NCBI GenBank assembly: GCA_009801015.1 | Contig: VHZZ01002121.1 | Location: forward strand, 72,969 to 102,075 | DNA length: 29,107 nt | Direction: 5' to 3' | Origin: Silene noctiflora | Taxonomy: Eukaryota; Streptophyta; Magnoliopsida; Caryophyllales; Caryophyllaceae | In this document: positions 1-12,300 of the stretch, in pieces | Layout of the letters: each line of letters begins with the position of its first letter | Position numbering within the stretch: position 1 is the stretch's first letter | Program-made: the position numbers and the translations under genes | Notes under the pieces: generated by a model | What the model saw: the letters and a program-made list of their open reading frames with translations, nothing else | The model's database searches: none | What the model was told of the DNA's origin: nothing

Positions 1-74
1 TGAGCTTTTTAATCGATTAAGCACGCAAAATCGAGTCGGAATAAGGTATAAACGCGGGGTAAAATACGACCAAA

Positions 75-2144
75 ATATTACTTATCAGTACTTCGTCTGA
101 TGCAGCAAAGACATCAAAGACAGATGCTGAGGTAGTCTTGGAGGAAAAGGCTCATTCTTTAATTCTGTTATGTTTATCTGATCATGTCATGGTTGAGGTT
201 GCCGAAGAGGAAACTGCTACGGGTTTGTGGTTGAAGTTGGATCTTTGTATATGACAAAAACTCTAACCAACAAGTTGCTTCTTAAGCAGCGTTTGTTTAG
301 TCTTCGTATGCAAAAAGGTACGCCTCTCAAGGACCATCTAGACCGTCTTAACTCTATTTTACTTGACCTACGTAATTTAGATATTAAGGTAGATGATGAG
401 GATGCCGCCTTAATTTTGTTAGTTTCTTTGCCAAATTCGTTTTAGACTTTTGTGGAGTCTTTTGGTGTTCGTAAAGATTCTTTGACCCTAGAGGAGGTGT
501 GGTCAGCGCTTCACACTAGGGATTTGCGGCGAGTAGCGTCGGGTGGTGTTGGAGACGGTAGTCCTATGGGGCTTGTTGTTAATTCGGAGGGTTCTAGTAA
601 GAGTAAAGCCAAGTCTAAGGGTCCTCGTAAGAATGTCTGCAATTACTGTAAGGAACTTGATCATTGGAAAAATCAATGTCCTAAGTTGAAGGAAGCTGGT
701 ATTTCTGTTGTTGCACAAAAGGTTGTCAAATATGATTCTGAGGAAGATTATGCTCTCGTTGTTGATGTTTTTCCACGTTCTTTGGATAGTTGGATTTTGG
801 ATACGGGGATGCGTTTATCATAGTGTCCTTTTAGGGAATGGTTTGATTCTTATGAAGCTTTACATGGGGTCAATGTTGCCATGGGTGACGGGTCTATCTG
901 TGAGGTGTTTGGAGTTGGTACTATTCGGGTTAGGACATGTGATGGTGGTGTTGTCTTCTTAGAAGGTGTTAGACATGTTCCACGTTTGAAGAGAAATCTT
1001 GTATCACTTGAGATGTTAGTTGATCAGGGCTATAATTTTCAACGTGATGGTGGATCATTGTGCGTTGGTAAGGGTTCTTCTGTTGCTTGGAGAGGTGTTA
1101 AGGAAGGAACTGTTTATGTTTTTCAAGGCATTGTGCTGACTGTTGGAGCATCATGTAGTCGTTCTTCTGTCTCTCTCGAGTCTAAGTTGGGGCATATGCA
1201 ACTTGGATATGTGAATGATACTTTGAAGCACATCCAGTTTGGGTCACTTGGTGATATTCTGGATAATTCGTGTTTGGATAGCTTTAGTGAGAATGGTAGT
1301 GTTAACAGTAAGGTGGAGTTTATTCCGGTACAGGTCAAGCTACAAGGTTCTCAAAACAAGCTATCAAATTTTGTTTCTTCGCCTCAATGAGGTGATCTGC
1401 GCCCCAAGAGGTGGGGCGGTTTGGGGCTCCAGGTGAAGTCGTTTGTGGTTCTTAACAGAGAGTCGTTTGGACCTCGTAAGGGGTCATTTGAAACCTCGGC
1501 GGGAGTTTATTCTTTGGAGCTTTTGGGTTGGACTTGCTAGTCTAACAATTTGTATCTTTGATGGAGGTAATTTGTGCTCACTTAGAATATTTGTTTTTGT
1601 TTAGTTTCAACTTGAGTTTTGTTGCCTTGGTGTAGGCATATTTGTGGTGGTCATGACGCCTAGTATACTCAGGTGAGACATTTGTTTTGTTCGTGGCGTT
1701 TGTGTTCTTTTTGGGACAATTTGGTACGATGGTACATTTGGCCATAATGCTTTGGAGGAGATTTTGTTTGGAGTCTTGTGTGTGTTGTTTTGGTACACCG
1801 TTCCATCATTAGTGACATTTGATATCTCATATATTTTTGTTAGCGTTTGGTGGCTTTTGTCTTCTTCGGAGTTTGCTACGTTTGGCCTTTATGTTGGTAT
1901 GAAGATATGTTGGGTACTTAGTACATTTGGTATTTTCAGCTTGCTACATTGGGTACCTCGTATATTGGTCACATTTGTTGCACACTTGGTTCGTTTGTCC
2001 ATTTTGTGGGTTGTGTTCAAGTCAAGTGGAGATTACCGGGACAGGTATCCACTTGAGGATCAATCCCGTTGACGCTGATTTGGGTTTTTTTGTTCTTATT
2101 GGTTTGGTTCGTTTTTTGTGATAATTCAAGTCAAGGTGGAGATT
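75..2144 (+). pseudogene. Ty1/copia retrotransposon relic, gag-protease part only
   Basis: This is a decayed internal region of a copia-type LTR retrotransposon. Gag-like sequence lies around 110-750 and includes a CCHC zinc knuckle (CNYCKELDHWKNQCPK, about 638-685). A protease active-site remnant (WILDTG) follows near 791-808, then the usual region downstream of protease (GVRHVPRLKRNLVSL, near 965-1010). Breaks visible: an apparent one-base deletion near 240 that shifts the gag frame, an in-frame TAG at 443-445, and a frame disturbance plus TAG just after the protease motif (821-823). No integrase, reverse transcriptase or RNase H can be recognised. After about 1390 the sequence is GT-rich and non-coding up to the 3' LTR. 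The 5' LTR and primer binding site are outside the window or lost. It may be a non-autonomous derivative or an internally deleted copy. It is surely not functional. Confidence 0.8.
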
Positions 2145-2700
2145 TGTTAGGAATTTATGCCTTGAATTTGTATCGAAGACGGACTAAGACAAGAAGAAGC
2201 ATCAAAGACGGCAGAAGTATACGCAAGTTGTGTGTATGCGAAGAACAAGCATCACTGAAGACCTAAAGTCAACGTGGGAAATTCACTAATGTGCAAAGCT
2301 ACGTGATTTTACATGGTTGACTATCTGATTGTCTTCTAGTGGATTCCCTGTGCGTGTTAAGTCTTTTGTTTATTTAGAAAATTATTAATAATTTCCTAAT
2401 TGTCTTAGTTTCTGAAACTTGATAAGTTTCCTAATAGCCTTCGTTTCTAATTAGTCTAGATATTTTATTTTGGGTGGAATAAGTAAATAAAGACTCAAGT
2501 TTTATTCTAGGTTAATTAAGAGAGAGATTTGATAGCGCAATAAAGAGGGTCGATTTGTGAGGTTCATTTTGTAAAAGAAAACTCAGTTTGTTCCGGACTG
2601 TTATTATTGGTGTTCGTTTGTGTTTGAAGATCGGAGTAGTTTGTTGAGATGTTGGGCCCTGAGAACCACGTTTTTAGTAAGTAGAAGCACAGAGCGTGTA
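2145..2700 (+). mobile_element. 3' LTR of the copia relic (right end approximate)
   Basis: The LTR is inferred to begin at TGTTAGGAAT (2145), directly after a purine-rich stretch (caaggtggagattt) that matches the usual copia polypurine tract position. It contains an AATAAA at about 2541, compatible with an LTR R region. The right boundary could not be fixed because the 5' LTR is not in the window for comparison and no clear CA end or target duplication was seen. The end coordinate is a guess. The LTR lies upstream of the LanC-like gene promoter on the same strand. Confidence 0.5.
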
Positions 2701-2871
2701 TCACGATGCCATTGGAAGATCTGGTACTGCTATCCAAATCCAAACTCAAAAACATACAAAATTGAAAAGCAGAAACTCGGTTGTGTGCTTATAAAAAGCT
2801 TAGGCTATACTTGCGTACATCAAACGCGTTTAATATGAAGCCCATGTGTCCCCTCTAATTTCACCTTCCTT

Positions 2872-2878
2872 TATAAAG
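2872..2878 (+). promoter_or_regulatory. TATA box of the LanC-like gene
   Basis: TATAAAG lies 171 bases before the start codon at 3043 and is followed by a pyrimidine-rich stretch (ctaccctcttcactccacag) typical of plant transcription starts. This implies a 5' leader of roughly 140 bases. Transcript data would be needed to confirm it. Confidence 0.55.
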
Positions 2879-3042
2879 ACTACCCTCTTCACTCCACAGT
2901 CCACACCTTTATTCTCTCGTACTAACACGCACCATAATCCCCTGTCCTTCCTCAAACGGAGTACTACACATAATCCTTATTAATAAGTTTTTGTGTTGGG
3001 TAGAATCGTATCATATTCAAGATTACAGCAACGTATGTAAAT

Positions 3043-6000
3043 ATGTCATCATCAATAGTGGACCAGCCTTCAGATGATCAACAACACAAGCGTAACGAGG
3101 GAAATGACCCTGCTGATCCCGCCGCGTTGCTGTTTCACTCTCTTACTCACTCCTCTTTAATGGCCACCGCTCTTTCTATCAAAAATCAGGTTCCTAACTT
3201 TTCTTCCTCCTCTTTAGCATTATTACGGTTACAACAATATTTCATTAAATACCATAAAATCCTGTCTTTAACGTATAAAATCCTGTCTTTAACGTATAGG
3301 CAAGGATACTGTAACAAGGTAATTAAAGAAAGATATATAAGATTATTTCATTAATTAATTATGTATAAAAATGAATTTATACATTCATTTATGCTGATAT
3401 ATTCTTAAAAATCTTTCTTTAATTAGCTTCTTAAATTAAATGCGCATAGGCAAAATCGTTATTACTATTATGCTCCTCTATATTATATCGACTTTCCTAA
3501 TGTACAAATATCTTGACTGAGTTTGAAAAACGAAACACCAAACCAAGTTCCATGTTTGGTATATGGACGAAAATAAGGACTTTTTTTTTATGCGCAAGCG
3601 ATCGATTCGTTGTGTGTGTGGAGTATTTGCTAACGGTCACTATTAAATGAAGATTGGAATGGTAAACCCGCCTATTTAAGCCCTGTTTTTTGGGCTGAAT
3701 GAAGCTGAATTGAGCGACTGAATTGATATTTGCTAAGATGAATAAAGCTGAAACGAAGTGGACTTGATTGAGCTAAGCTGAGCTGAATGAGAGCCGAAGT
3801 TAAACCAAAAAGAACTAAGGCCCTCGCAAATAAAATTCAATAGTGTTAAAACCTCGTTTCAATTTGTGGTGGAAATGAAAAATTCGTAGGTAAATGATGA
3901 AAACCTTATCACTTTATGTAATAAGATTTTTTTTTTTTGTTATTTATGAAAAAAAGTTGTCAATTGCATTTTGAGGATACGATAACCGTTTTAAACAAAA
4001 AACGAGTCAAATACATTTTATTAAACAAGATAAGTTATCTAGGGAATGGAAAAGAGTTCGTCTTAATTACTATCAGTCTAAAAACAAGAGTTAGCTTAGG
4101 AGGTGAAAGCTCTCTTACTCCAATCATAACTCATAACTCATGAGGTCTGGGGTTCGATTCTTACAAGTGTGTTCATTTGAACAAAAAAAGTTTACTACAA
4201 AAGTACAGAGTATCAGTCTATCACCCATGTAATGGTATTTGGACCGTTTTAGAGATAAAACGGATATTTCCGTCCTCAACCTATTGGTTTCGTAATCATA
4301 GTATATCCGATGATAAATTGATAGGGATAGCCTCTAGGCACTAGCCAGGGTGATATTGGAGTCTCTCACTTGGGACCCAAACTTGAAAATAACATTCGTT
4401 AATTGGAGGTATACGAGGTATAGATATTTATTACATTTTCTCAACAAAACAGTAGTATGGCACATGTGAACGTGTAATACATACTCGGTATATACGTAAT
4501 CAACAATTGATGAGTGTTAGTGATGGAATTAGGTCGTGGAGGCGACATGGAAAGAAGATAGGAGGCTAGATAGCATGGACCCGACAATTTATACGGGTTT
4601 GATGGGGACGGCTTTTACTTGCTTACGCTCTTATCAAGCTACCAGTTGTCAATCAGACTTGTTAGTGGCTGCTGATATTGTCCATGCCTGCGCTGCTGCT
4701 GCACACTTAACAAGGTTCGGCTTAATATTTAGTGAATTATGTTTTTACACCCTAATCATTTGTTTACTTAGATTAAAATACTTCTCATAACAAATAAACT
4801 AACATAGAGAATTGACTGAATAAAAAATGTAAACAATTGATTGAGACGGGCACTCTAATTTTTTCAATACTAATACCTCGAAGATTTGTCAATTCTGAAG
4901 CATAATACTCAGACCTTTGATTTGCAAGTTGGTAAGATTATCCTGGCACACAAATGTGATAATGACACAAGTAGATTTTTGTGATGTTAGTAGGCCAATC
5001 TATTTTATCCTTAGCCACATCTTAATGCCGAAATGAGCACATGTTTTTATGAGCTACTATCGCTTGTTATCTGACCTGTAGGGCTGATTTTGTTTATAAT
5101 TTCTTATGCAGACATGTGACATTTTTGTGCGGTAGAGGAGGAATTTATGCGCTAGGAGTTGTTGTCATGAACTACTTGGGGGACCATCAAAACAGTGGCC
5201 ATTTTCTCGAATTGTTTCATGAGGTACTTTGTTCAACCTGCTACTTGCTTGCTAGTGATTGGGATTTGTAAAAGGGACCTTACCGAACTTATGGAATTTA
5301 TGTATGAGTTATAAGTCATGACGTGCCTGAAAATGTAGAGCCTGAGGGCCGCCTTTGCTTGAAATATGTTCATAGCATATAGGTGGAAGTAGATGCAGGC
5401 AAGTAATGAAATCAACTGAGGGAGGCAGGGAGCTATTGTAGCCAGTATTATATTATACGCACCGCTTTATAACATTTTAATAGTCTAATTTAGCCTTTCG
5501 ACTATGTACTTTGATACAAATCTGCACAAGGAACTTCCACTCGTAACGATGGATATATGTTGAAGTGTGAGTAGTCAATATATGAACTTGTTGCAAAATG
5601 AAATCCTGCAGAGGTTTGTTTATCATGGTTGCTTACGAAGTTCTAAAGCCACATTCTTAAAGAGGTTTGTAAAGATGTGTTTTTAAAACAGTAGGAACAA
5701 AAATAGATTTTAGTTTTCAGAATTGTGAGTTAGCATGGAAATGACTGAAAACATGTCACAAAATAATGCTCAGGTTGCACAAGAAAAGGCATTGCCTGTT
5801 GGACCAGAAGAAGGTGGTTTTGGGATGTCATATGACCTGCTTTATGGAAGAGCAGGGTTCTTATGGGCAGCTTTGTTCATCAGGAGCTATCTCGGTGAAT
5901 CAGCTGTTCCAAACGACCTGCTAATTCCCGTTGTGGAAGCTATCTTAGCAGGCGGAAGGGCAGGTGCTTCGGTCAATCAATCCTGCCCATTGACATACAG

Positions 6001-6941
6001 GTGGCACGGAACCAGATACTGGGGTGCGCCACATGGCATTGCTGGGATATTGCATGTTCTGCTTCACTTTCCTCTATCCGAAGAGGATGCTGAAGATGTC
6101 AAATGCACTCTGAGGTACATGATGAGCAACAGATTTCCCAAGAGTGGAAACTACCCATCAAGCGAGGGGAATCCCAGGGACGTGTTGGTTCAGTGGTCTC
6201 ACGGAGCAACTGCCATGGCTATTACCTTGTGCAAGGCATCACAGGTACCTATGCAAACTCTATCTGAAGTACTGGATTACTTGTCTTGTGCCGTCTATTT
6301 TCCAGCTCTCACAGCAGATATGGACTGTTTCTTTTGACAGAGCTAACTAAAAATTTGTTATTGCTTGTGCCTTTGTGATACAGTAAGAAAATAGCTGTGT
6401 AAATCTTTATGCATTTTTTTTCTATATAAACTAGTAAAAGATGGTTGTCCATTTTTATCCGAGAGTCTTTGAAGGCGTTAAGGGGAGAATTTTTGAAGGC
6501 ATGAAGGGGTTATGGTGTTGATGGATCTTGTTCTTATATCTTGCATTCTTGCTTTTAAGTAGACTGATAGATGAATGACTGATTTGTGTTTATTTATTGT
6601 AGATATTCCCAAACGAAAGAGAATTCAGGGATGGGGCGATAGAAGCAGGGGAAGTGGTGTGGAAGAGCGGACTGGTGAAGAAAGTAGGACTAGCAGATGG
6701 GGTTGCCGGGAACGCCTATGCATTTCTATCTCTTCATAGATTGACAGGAGACGATATATACGTAGAAAGAGCCAAGGCATTTGCTAGCTTCTTGTATCAT
6801 AATGGACACGAGCTGGTAGGGTCAGACCCAGGGGGTTCTGATCATGCCTACTCGCTTTTCCTTGGACTTGCAGGAACATCGTGCCTCTTCTATGATATAC
6901 TCTCTCCTCAGCATTCCAAGTTCCCGGGCTATGAGCTCTAG
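3043..6941 (+). CDS. GCL1: LanC-like protein, GCL1 type (GCR2 family)
   Basis: Five exons: 3043-3189, 4533-4714, 5112-5223, 5774-6244, 6603-6941. They join in frame at GT..AG introns to give 416 aa ending FPGYEL. The protein has the LanC alpha/alpha-barrel repeats: YTGLMGTAF (exon 2), FLCGRGGIYALG (exon 3), YDLLYGRAGFLWAALF and YWGAPHGIAGILHVLLHF (exon 4), LADGVAGNAYAFLSL (exon 5). Known family: eukaryotic LanC-like proteins are cytosolic relatives of lantibiotic cyclases. Plant GCR2 was once proposed as an ABA receptor/GPCR, but the fold is LanC and there are no membrane segments here. Oddity: the zinc-ligand motifs WCHG and GLCHG appear as WSHG (Ser289) and GLADG (Ala335, Asp336), so all three ligands are replaced. 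From memory the Arabidopsis GCL1 branch looks similar, so this may be clade-wide. The start is the first ATG of the open exon, after a TATA box. Intron 1 (1343 bp) carries a MITE and a SINE-like unit. Confidence 0.92.
3254..3295 (+). repeat. Two perfect 21-bp tandem repeats
   Basis: The unit ataaaatcctgtctttaacg(t) occurs twice head to tail (3254-3274 and 3275-3295) in intron 1 of the LanC-like gene. The copies are identical, which suggests a recent duplication. No function is suggested. Confidence 0.85.
3677..3823. mobile_element. Small hAT-like MITE in LanC-like intron 1
   Basis: The element starts with taagccctgttttttgggct and ends with aaccaaaaagaactaaggcc, which are imperfect inverted repeats of each other. 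The interior is built of degenerate gctgaa/actgaatt units (for example gctaagctgagctgaatga). Plant MITEs with gggccctgttcttttgggctgaa ends are common and usually assigned to hAT, so the assignment follows from that resemblance. A target duplication was not identified. Confidence 0.55.
4090..4190 (+). mobile_element. tRNA-derived SINE-like unit in LanC-like intron 1
   Basis: An A-box-like TAGCTTAGGAGG (4092-4103) and a B-box-like GGTTCGATTC (4151-4160) lie on the same strand, followed by a short A-rich tail (acaaaaaaag, 4181-4190). The box spacing is longer than in most tRNAs and the flanks do not pair as tRNA arms, so this is read as a SINE head, not a tRNA gene. Confidence 0.45.
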
Positions 6942-7656
6942 ACCTGTGTTATGTGTGTTCATGATGTTACAGAAGGAGAAAGGCACCATGCCAGTTAAAA
7001 GAGCGGAAATATTGTACACTTGTTGTAGAGTGCATATGTATCTAGTAGTGCTCTTCAACTAATTTGAGTATGTATTATACGGAGTATGTGGAAGATAATG
7101 AACAAGCTCCGTTCTGATGATGTCTGCGCAACTTTTAAATCGGCAACGCATATGATAGTCTTCAGTTGGTCCCCGAGTTTGGGTTCATACCGTTCTATGC
7201 TTTACCGACCTTTTACGGTTGTTAAAATTTCATTTGCCTTGCGCCTTTGCCCCTATGAATTTCAATTCACATCTCAAAGGACTTGTATGAATGTTAGGTC
7301 ACCACCGAGCAATCAAGTCCAGACAATTAATTCCTCCAAACGAGCAAACCAGCAACGGCTACTCCACGGTCTCCTCATGGTAAAAAATATTGACAATATT
7401 TGACATGATAAAAGTATCGTCTAAAAGACCCGTAAAATGCAATAGTTGAATGCATAAATGCATAAATACCGATTTGCCAAGTGGCGATACAAAACCCCGA
7501 TAATTTACCACCTACCAATCATTGAGAGAATCCTTATTGAACAGGACAACAGCAACTTCACGTAAGCCGACATCATCGAGAGTAGCAAAGGCAGCAACTA
7601 CATACTCTCCCTGCCCAGTGTCCTCACATACTCCCTTTCAACCTCTATCGTTTTGC

Positions 7657-7679
7657 CACGTGTTATACCTATTTAAATA
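7657..7679 (+). promoter_or_regulatory. G-box and TATA-like motif upstream of the SnRK2 gene
   Basis: CACGTG (7657-7662, in the ABRE-like context GCCACGTGTT) is followed by TATTTAAATA (7670-7679), about 290 bases before the kinase start codon. G-box/ABRE elements are known binding sites for the bZIP factors of ABA signalling. Whether this one is used is inference. The spacing suits a core promoter with a leader of about 260 bases. Confidence 0.45.
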
Positions 7680-7968
7680 CCCTCCATCCTTTTCCGTGTT
7701 ACTTTCTATATTGTATTTCCCAATAAAAATCTGGTAGAAAAAGTATTGTACTGTCCAACTGTGCCTTATGTAAGAAACAGCTACCTCACCAGTCACTACC
7801 ATTATAAGAATTGGCCAAATTTCGATATTCGATCATATCATTTATATAATACTTCAACAATAATAATACGGAGTACTCTCTTTTCTTCCATAAAAAAATT
7901 CATTAATCGGTCAAAGCGGAGAAAGAGAGTATTATTCAATTACCTGTCTTTATTCTTCGACCAAAAAA

Positions 7969-9271
7969 ATGGAGCGATATGAGGTTGTGAAGAATATCGG
8001 GTCGGGGAATTTCGGGGTTGCCAAGCTTGTTAAGGACTTATGGACCGGTGAATTGTTTGCTATCAAGTATATTGAGAGAGGCCAAAAGGTTCTCTTTCAC
8101 TTTTTGTTCTCCTTTTCTCTCCGTTGAATTTTTTGGCTTTCTTTTGTAAAGATGAGTTTTTGATGGAAAAGGATTCTGATGAGCTTGAGATTTCACTTTT
8201 GCAGATTGATGAACATGTTCAAAGGGAAATCACGAATCATAGATCATTGAAGCATCCCAATATAATCAGATTTAAAGAGGTATTAACTTTTTCGCAAAAA
8301 CAGCTCACGCGACCTCAGCTTTCATAGTTTTCTTGTATCCATTCATATAAATGACCTGATCCAACTCGACCGAACCCAAACAGACAAAGTCAAATATTGA
8401 TCAAGTTCTGGTCACAATGGAACTGATCATGACCCTAAAACTCACTTTGGAACATTTATGACATATGATACAACCCGAGTGTAATGTTAAACCCTAGCTA
8501 GCTAACTAAATCTAGGCTAATTCTCATTTATGGTGAGTCACAAGCTTGTAATATCTTACAACCGATTCAAATAAAAGAAAAAAAGAAAAGTGGTTGTAAG
8601 AGGTGACAAGTATGTTTTCGTGACAAACAAGAATAGTTGATCCATTGGCTGGGATGTTTTCTTTTGCCCCAAATTATCGTCAACAAGTTCTCCCCTTAAG
8701 CTTGTATGGTAATGATCAGTCTAGAATAAATGTCTTGGTCATACGAATTTCGTAACTAAAACTTGTAGAAGACGCAAGGCAATGGTGTAGTGATATGAAA
8801 GATGACATTTGTGTCGTAGTAGAAGGGGCTTCCTAGTTGCTACTTGCTAGTGTGTTACTTTTATTGGAGCCCCAGAAAGGTCTTTAGTCATAGATGTCTT
8901 GAGCTTGAAGATACACTTGGTTTTTGCATAATTTGTTCGTCTCATAAGCTTTGTACGTACACTTGATTTACGTACACACTTTAACTTCACCACGTTCTTG
9001 ACAATTTCACATACCTACCAATATATTAATCAACAATGCTATATCAACAGTCTTTTTCGAGTTTTCTCAAATCTAATGTACACAAAATATAATGCATTTT
9101 ATATGCTTGTGACAGTTGTGAAAGGAGAAGATTAGAGTTGAGGGTATACTTGAAAAAGGAAATGTCCTTAATGTTACTTTAAATCTGTAGAAGTGTTGGC
9201 TAATTCAATGATTCATTATTATCTAAGTTTGAATCTCGTCATCCTCATGTTTACTAATAATATGTGGTTCC

Positions 9272-9321
<50 letters not shown>

Positions 9322-12300
9322 GATATTTTAATCATGAAAAAGAAATATCAGTGTTTTTAAATTTATTTGCAACAATTTAGCCAATGAAAGCAAGTCAAAG
9401 TTCATTTATCATGGAGTAGCTTGTAGGGAGTAGTTACGTACACTAAAATACGAATTACTTGCAGTGTAGGCAACATGTTTTAACAAATCTTAAATGTTTA
9501 TTAGTACTTTTAACAGAGATATTTAAATAGTATAATATCTGTGATTCTCTACAAATCTTCAACTACACTAATTAATTACAAGGGTCCTAGCACTACTAGC
9601 AAGCATACTTAATTAATTATTGTATTAAAGTCTTAAAGATTACCTGATAGTACTTCTTATCTGAGTCGATGGCATATTTGTATGCCAGTAGATATGCATG
9701 TCCTAGTGTATCTATCACTGTAATAAATCTGATGCTCAACTTTATATGCATGTCGACCATGTCTGTTAGTGACTTTCCATAACTTGTCATCACCCATTTT
9801 ACAGTCATTTTTTATTGTTTATTGGTGACTCCTTAGCTTATGCGGTTTTGTAAGTCTTTCTTAATACGACATTATTTGTTTTAAACTTAAGACTGGTCAA
9901 GTACGTATCACGTGTATATTAATAATCCATAGGAAAAAGCAATATATTTGTTTTATATACACTTGTGATATGATACTTGACCCGTTAATTTGTGAGATGA
10001 GAATGTCCCCCCAAGTTTGTGTATATATGAAGTTATGCTGACTCAGTTAATTTGTGTGAGGAGAAAGTTAGAAATAAGTTGGAAAAAAGAATGTTGAGTT
10101 ACAATTGTTTCTTTACCTGAATTGTAAGCTTGATTATTTTTAGGGGTTACCTTTTCTACTATTTGTTTTGAATTATAATCTGTCGAAAAACTTGGGATGA
10201 AATATCAATCAGATTATCATTGTTTTTAGAGTAGGTCTCTCTTGAGACGTACGGTCTCAACATAAACGAGAAAGTGTTACCATTTTTAATAGAAAGTGAC
10301 CATTTAATAATAAAATGTTATAATAAAGTTATCACTTTTTAACATAAGAAATCGATGGTACCAGAAAATATTTGCCTTGTTTTTATAAGTTATTTCCATT
10401 TCAGTCATTTATTTAATTTTGCTTATTAATAATATCTTCTCAATAATTATCTATTCAATAAAATAAAGGTAAATAATTGACTCGGATGTAAAGCGGCTGA
10501 GAATTGACGGGTTGGGTGCAGGTCTTTCTAACGCCCACGCATTTGGCGATAGTAATGGAATATGCAGCCGGAGGTGAGCTTTTCGAGAGAATTTGCACGG
10601 CCGGTCGATTTAGTGAAGATGAGGTTTTGCCCTCCTTACTCTTAATACCCAATCTCAAATTTGAGCACTTGTTGTTTTGGACATCTAAGAATGATTATCT
10701 GTTTGTCAGGCGAGGTACTATTTCCAGCAACTGATATCAGGAGTCAGTTACTGTCATTCAATGGTACGTTCACCATCATACTCTACAGTACTCTCCTTAA
10801 TACGTTTCATAGAAACCAATGAGCACGGAATAATTTCTGTGCAAAAAACAAACGTATATAATTCAGTAATTATACGATGCAGCAAATTTGTCACAGAGAT
10901 TTGAAGCTGGAAAACACACTATTAGACGGTAGCCCAGAGCCGCGTCTTAAAATATGCGACTTTGGGTATTCCAAGTCGGCAGAATTTCATTCACAACCTA
11001 AATCAACAGTGGGAACACCAGCCTACATTGCGCCTGAAGTATTATTAAGGAAAGAGTATGATGGAAAGGTATATACATAATAATACATGCATGTTACCTT
11101 TTTCGTCTTTTTTCCGTTACCCTTTTCTTTCAAGTTGACAATAATATATATTCATGTTTCTTGGTTACCTAATTTTCTGTTAAAATATCCTCATCATTGA
11201 GCAATATAGATTGCAGATGTTTGGTCATGTGGGGTTACTCTTTATGTAATGCTTGTCGGAGCTTATCCTTTTGAAGACCCCGAAGACCCCAGAAATTTCA
11301 AGATTACGATCCAGGTAGATAATATATCGTCTATATGTCGTCTTTTTTACTTAATTCTAAACTCGCTTTGAATTGAATTTGATTATTTTTTATCCTATAT
11401 GACCATGTTTATTGAATGGTTTATATATAATGCAGAGGATATTGAGTGTACACTATTCCATCCCTGATTATGTTCGAATCTCCCAAGACTGCAACCACCT
11501 CCTCTCTCGATTGTTCGTTGCCAATCCTGATAAGGTTGTTCTTCATATAGTAACTTCTGAAACTATTTCCATTTTATCCAAATTATGATTTCAATATTAT
11601 TTTATTGGCATAAAGTTATTAATGGATTGTCCCTCGTAGCTACAAATCTTGTGTCTGCCACTACAAAGTCATTATAACATCTTTTACACCCTATTTCATT
11701 TAGGTTTCATTAACAACCTCTCATGTCACGCTTAGGGTGTGTTTGGATAGCAAAAGTGGAGGGAAAGGGAGGGGAGGGGGAAGGAGGGAAGGGAAAGGGA
11801 GAGAAGGGAAGGGGAGGGGCAAAGGAGTGTAGGTGTTTGGATACAATTTTTCTCCAAATCTTGCCTATTGTAAAGAGATTTTGATTAGGCTTAGAGGAGG
11901 GAAATTGGATTCCTCCAAATCCCTCCCCCTCCATTTCCCTCTACTCTCATTTGCTATTCAAACAAGTGATTAAAACGGATATGTCCGTCTTAATTGAGAA
12001 TTTGCCTTAGTTAATTAACATGTATTATTGGGAACAATATAATGTGTAGAGAATAACAATAGAAGAGATAAAGAAACACCCATGGTTTGTGAAGAATAAG
12101 GGAATGGAATACATGGAAGGGGAAAAAGAAGAAATAAAAGGCAAAGAAAATGAAGAAACATGCCAAAGTGAAGAGGAAATAGTGAGCATAATAGAAGAAG
12201 CAAGAAAGGCTCCAAAGAGTAGTGGGGACACATTACTACTTGGGCATGAACTACTCTTAGGAGGCAGCTTGGATCTTGATGACAGTGAGCTTGATGCTGA

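Noticed and set aside
1752-2266. Overlapping plus-strand open frames of 60-106 codons before and into the LTR
   Set aside because: They are products of GT-rich non-coding retrotransposon sequence with no similarity to pol or env proteins.
4092-4160. tRNA gene suggested by A and B boxes
   Set aside because: The box spacing is too long and the expected acceptor and anticodon stems do not pair. It was kept as SINE-like only.
3043-6941. Calling the LanC-like gene a G-protein-coupled receptor
   Set aside because: GCR2 relatives were once labelled GPCRs, but the translated sequence shows LanC repeats and no transmembrane helices.
12015-12233. Two hydrophobic minus-strand open frames
   Set aside because: They are antisense shadows of SnRK2 exon 8, whose purine-rich acidic codons read as Ser/Leu/Phe on the other strand.
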